Shown here: piece after piece, positions 23,546 to 25,641 of the stretch | Position numbering within the stretch: the stretch's first letter is position 1 | Layout: every line of letters begins with the position of its first letter | Assembly: GCA_016295665.1 (NCBI GenBank) | Contig: JAEDKS010000012.1 | Location: 1 to 25,641, forward strand | Origin: Clostridia bacterium | GTDB taxonomy: Bacteria > Bacillota > Clostridia > Christensenellales > Aristaeellaceae | Reading direction: 5' to 3' | DNA length: 25,641 bases | Program-made: the position numbers and the translations under genes | The notes under the pieces: generated by a model | Told to the model about the DNA's origin: nothing | The model's database searches: none | Seen by the model: the letters and a program-made list of their open reading frames with translations, nothing else

Positions 23546-24706
23546 ATGCGAAAACTGATGGCTCTGCTGCTGCTTGTAACGGCGGCGCTTCTGGTCGCGG
23601 CGCCCGCGTGGGCGGAGGAGGACTTCTCGCTGGGCGATGTGCTGTCCGGGCTGGATGACGAGCTGGTAAACACCATCGTGATCAGCCAGGTGGAGCAGGA
23701 GGACGGCACCATCGTGCAGGAGATCGTGGAAAAGCCGATCTACGAGGCCGACGGCTCCATCCTCATCACCCTGACCGCCACCGGCGATTTCACCATCGGC
23801 GGCGATTCCCGCAAGAGCACCAGCATCTTCGACAACGAGCTGAAGAAGCAGGGCGGCGACATCAACTTCACCATGCGCAACGTCCGCGACATCCTGCTGG
23901 ACGACGACCTGACCATCGTGAACTTCGAGGGCACGCTGACCAACTCCACCTACGTCCCGTCGGAGAAGCGGGAGAACTCCTTCCTGTTCTCCGCGCCGCC
24001 GGAGTATGTGTCCATGCTGTCCGACAACGGCATCGAGGCGGTGTCGCTGGAGAACAACCACATCATGGATCACGGGGAGGACGCCTACGTCGATACCCAG
24101 AGGGCCCTGGACGGCGCGGGCATCGTGTGGAGCAACTCCACCACCCTGGGCGTGATCGAGGTCAAGGGCGTGGAGATCGCCATGCTCAGCTACCTGTGCA
24201 TCGACCGCTACGATTCCCTGTGGGACAAGGTGCCCGCGGACATCGCCGCCGCCAAGGCGCAGTACCCCATCGTCATCGTGTCCTTCCACTGGGGCAACGA
24301 GAAGGATTACGCCCCCACGAACAATCAGGTGAAGATGGGCCGTCTGGCGGTGGATGCCGGCGCCGACCTGGTGCTGGGCCACCACAGCCACCGGCTGAAC
24401 CCCATCGAGCAGTACAAGGGCGTGTATATCTGCTACTCCCTGGGCAACTTCTGCTTCGCGGGCAACAACAAGCCGGACGACATGACCAGCTTCATGTTCC
24501 AGACCCGGTTCCGCGTGCGGGACGGCGAGGTGAGCAACGAGGGCTTCCGCATCATCCCCATCCGCATCTCCAGCACGAAGTCCTACAACGACTTCGCCCC
24601 CACGCCCCTGACCGACGATACCGCCATCGACACCGTGATGACCACGCTCAAATCCAACGGCAAGAAGCTGGAGTACGCGGTGGAGACCTATCCGCTGTCG
24701 TGGTGA
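23546..24706 (+). CDS. Secreted CapA-family (poly-gamma-glutamate capsule type) metallophosphatase-like protein
   Basis: This 386-aa exported protein begins MRKLMALLLLVTAALLVAAPAWAEE, with a signal peptide cleaved after AWA (about residue 23). The PGA_cap fold is recognised from ATGDFTIGGD, VNFEGTLTN, SLENNHIMDHG, SFHWGNEKDYAPT, GHHSHRLNPIEQYKG and YSLGNFCFAG, holding the Asp/Asn/His ligands of a calcineurin-like centre. CapA proteins are named for capsule polyglutamate synthesis or anchoring, but CapB and CapC are not nearby. Many clostridial CapA-like secreted proteins have no shown role, so the name is family-level only. ATG 23546 follows CTGGAGGT. An AT-rich palindrome ATTTCGCGAAAT lies just past the stop. 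Confidence 0.88.
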   Translation: MRKLMALLLLVTAALLVAAPAWAEEDFSLGDVLSGLDDELVNTIVISQVEQEDGTIVQEIVEKPIYEADGSILITLTATGDFTIGGDSRKSTSIFDNELKKQGGDINFTMRNVRDILLDDDLTIVNFEGTLTNSTYVPSEKRENSFLFSAPPEYVSMLSDNGIEAVSLENNHIMDHGEDAYVDTQRALDGAGIVWSNSTTLGVIEVKGVEIAMLSYLCIDRYDSLWDKVPADIAAAKAQYPIVIVSFHWGNEKDYAPTNNQVKMGRLAVDAGADLVLGHHSHRLNPIEQYKGVYICYSLGNFCFAGNNKPDDMTSFMFQTRFRVRDGEVSNEGFRIIPIRISSTKSYNDFAPTPLTDDTAIDTVMTTLKSNGKKLEYAVETYPLSW

Positions 24707-24749
24707 GCGGGAAATTTCGCGAAATCGACAAAAAATAGACAAACATTGA

Positions 24750-24779
24750 TTGACAGACCTGCTTCGGTTATGTTATCAT
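24750..24779 (+). promoter_or_regulatory. Promoter of the flavoprotein operon
   Basis: TTGACA (24750-24755) is separated by 18 bp from TATCAT (24774-24779). Transcription would start near 24786, giving an unusually long leader of about 170 nt before the ATG at 24958. Confidence 0.7.
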
Positions 24780-24785
24780 GAGAAG

Positions 24786-24957
24786 AACGCCCGCCGCGCA
24801 GGGGGGCGCATCAGCGAAGCATGAGGTGAGGGCAGGCGCAGAACGCAAGGGGCAGCCACGGAAAAAGGGCTGCCGGAGAGACGCTGCGCCTGCCCTTTGC
24901 ATGGCTCTCCGCGCCCCGGGGCACGGAGGATGAGCAGAAAACAATGGAGGGAAGCAC
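24786..24957 (+). promoter_or_regulatory. Structured 5' leader with mutually exclusive pairings
   Basis: A 12-bp stem GGGCAGGCGCAG/CTGCGCCTGCCC (24830-24841 and 24884-24895) encloses a 7-bp stem GGCAGCC/GGCTGCC (24851-24857 and 24868-24874). The bulge segment CGGAGAG (24874-24880) can instead pair with CTCTCCG (24905-24911). That downstream arm can also pair locally with CGGAG (24924-24928) or with the ribosome site GGAGGG (24946-24951). This looks like a switchable leader. It matches no riboswitch family I recognise, and the ligand or factor is unknown. Confidence 0.5.
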
Positions 24958-25641
24958 ATGAACAGGATCCTTGTGAAAAAGGTGCTGAATCCCACCGTCA
25001 CCCTGATGACGGTGGAGGCACCCCTGGTGGCGCGGAAGGCGGAGCCGGGCCAGTTCATCATCCTGCGGGTGGATGAGCAGGGCGAGCGGATTCCGCTGAC
25101 CGTGGCGGACTACGACCGGGAGAAGGGCACCATCACCATCATCTTCCAGGTGGTGGGCGCCTCCACGGAGAAGCTGAACCACCTGCAGGAGGGCGACTTC
25201 ATCCACGATTTCGTGGGCCCGCTGGGCCGCGCAACCCACACCGAGGGCCTGAAGAAGGTGGCGGTGGTGGGCGGCGGCGTGGGCTGCGCCATCGCCTATC
25301 CCGTGACGAAGAAGCTCTTTGAGCAGGGCACCGAGGTGCACGCCATCGTGGGCTTCCGCAACCGGGATCTGGTGATTCTGGAGGACGAGTTCCGCGCCCA
25401 CTCCACCCGCATGGTGGGCATGAGCGACGACGGCAGCTGGGGCGAGAAGGGCCTGGTGACCGACGCGCTGCGCAAGCTCATCGAGAGCGGCGAGAAGTAT
25501 GACGAGGTCATCACCATCGGCCCCCTGATCATGATGAAGTTCGTGAGCCGGCTGACGAAGGAGTACGGCATCAAAACCATCGCCAGCATGAACCCCATCA
25601 TGATCGACGGCACGGGCATGTGCGGCGGCTGCCGCCTGACC
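24958..25641 (+). CDS. Ferredoxin-NADP(+) reductase subunit alpha / sulfide dehydrogenase-like flavoprotein, 5' part
   Basis: The frame is open to the window end (228 codons read). It has the FAD-binding block EPGQFIILRVDEQGERIPLT, an NAD(P)-binding segment VAVVGGGVGCAIAYP, and the start of the 2Fe-2S motif GTGMCGGCRLT at the edge. This arrangement matches NfnA/SudB-type subunits, partner of a larger GltD-like NfnB subunit; the pair couples NADH, NADPH and ferredoxin in anaerobes. A dihydroorotate dehydrogenase electron-transfer subunit (PyrK) is the closest alternative, but the MNRILVKKVLNP start favours NfnA. GGAGGGAAGCAC precedes the ATG. The large subunit should follow outside the window. 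Confidence 0.88.
   Translation, partial: MNRILVKKVLNPTVTLMTVEAPLVARKAEPGQFIILRVDEQGERIPLTVADYDREKGTITIIFQVVGASTEKLNHLQEGDFIHDFVGPLGRATHTEGLKKVAVVGGGVGCAIAYPVTKKLFEQGTEVHAIVGFRNRDLVILEDEFRAHSTRMVGMSDDGSWGEKGLVTDALRKLIESGEKYDEVITIGPLIMMKFVSRLTKEYGIKTIASMNPIMIDGTGMCGGCRLT

Noticed and set aside
24714..24725. Palindrome ATTTCGCGAAAT after capA as a terminator
   Set aside because: The stem is only six pairs without a loop of normal size and has no T-tract on either side.
1..25641. CRISPR arrays, tRNA or rRNA genes, transposases, integrases
   Set aside because: No short regular repeats with spacers, no cloverleaf or rRNA signature and no mobile-element protein were seen on either strand.

Overview
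The window is GC-rich, densely packed chromosomal DNA. Short gaps, frequent 4-bp stop/start overlaps (ATGA or GTGA), strong AGGAGG-type ribosome binding sites and the gene families present (ECF transporter, Rph-RdgB fusion, DUF2087 regulator, SH3b/peptidoglycan-binding exported protein, Nfn-type flavoprotein) suggest a GC-rich Bacillota of the class Clostridia, probably an anaerobic gut lineage such as Christensenellales. That placement is inferred from family memory; no rRNA is present. I see no mobile element, CRISPR array, tRNA or phage gene. Codon use looks uniform.

Layout. (1) 1-5465, plus strand: end of an ECF transporter/tRNA operon (ecfA2 C-terminus, ecfT, truA), then a COG2509-type FAD dehydrogenase, a HAD hydrolase and peptidase T, closed by a hairpin terminator shared with convergent pgsA. 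(2) 5539-6153, minus: pgsA with its own promoter. (3) 6350-14141, plus: a long operon-like run of an Rph-RdgB fusion, a YfcE-like phosphodiesterase, glutamine-dependent NAD synthetase, an OmpR/histidine kinase pair, a damaged nucleoside phosphorylase, an AlkA-type glycosylase and DUF523. The theme is nucleotide and NAD housekeeping plus DNA repair. It ends in a terminator whose ascending arm lies inside the last codons of the DUF523 gene. (4) 14161-15116, minus: a two-gene unit of a 121-aa helical protein and an ArsR-HTH/DUF2087 regulator. Its promoter carries an AT-rich palindrome and repeated TTGACAAA, a candidate operator. (5) 15258-18755, minus: a fliB-like gene, plsX, acpP, rnc and a 120-aa protein distantly similar to the 121-aa one, closed by an intrinsic terminator. 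(6) 18856-21534, minus: a large secreted protein with two SH3b domains, six peptidoglycan-binding repeats and an unassigned C-terminal domain. (7) 21789-24706, plus: an Lrp/AsnC regulator coupled to a class I aminotransferase, then a secreted CapA-like protein. (8) 24707-25641: a promoter, a strongly structured leader of about 170 nt, and the start of a ferredoxin-NADP reductase alpha-type flavoprotein cut by the window edge.

Most of the window is ordinary core metabolism. The items most worth a second look are the DUF2087 regulator with its pair of small related proteins and operator-like promoter, the structured leader before the flavoprotein, the C-terminal domain of the cell-wall protein, and the phosphorylase carrying an in-frame stop. 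No gap between genes exceeds about 255 bases.
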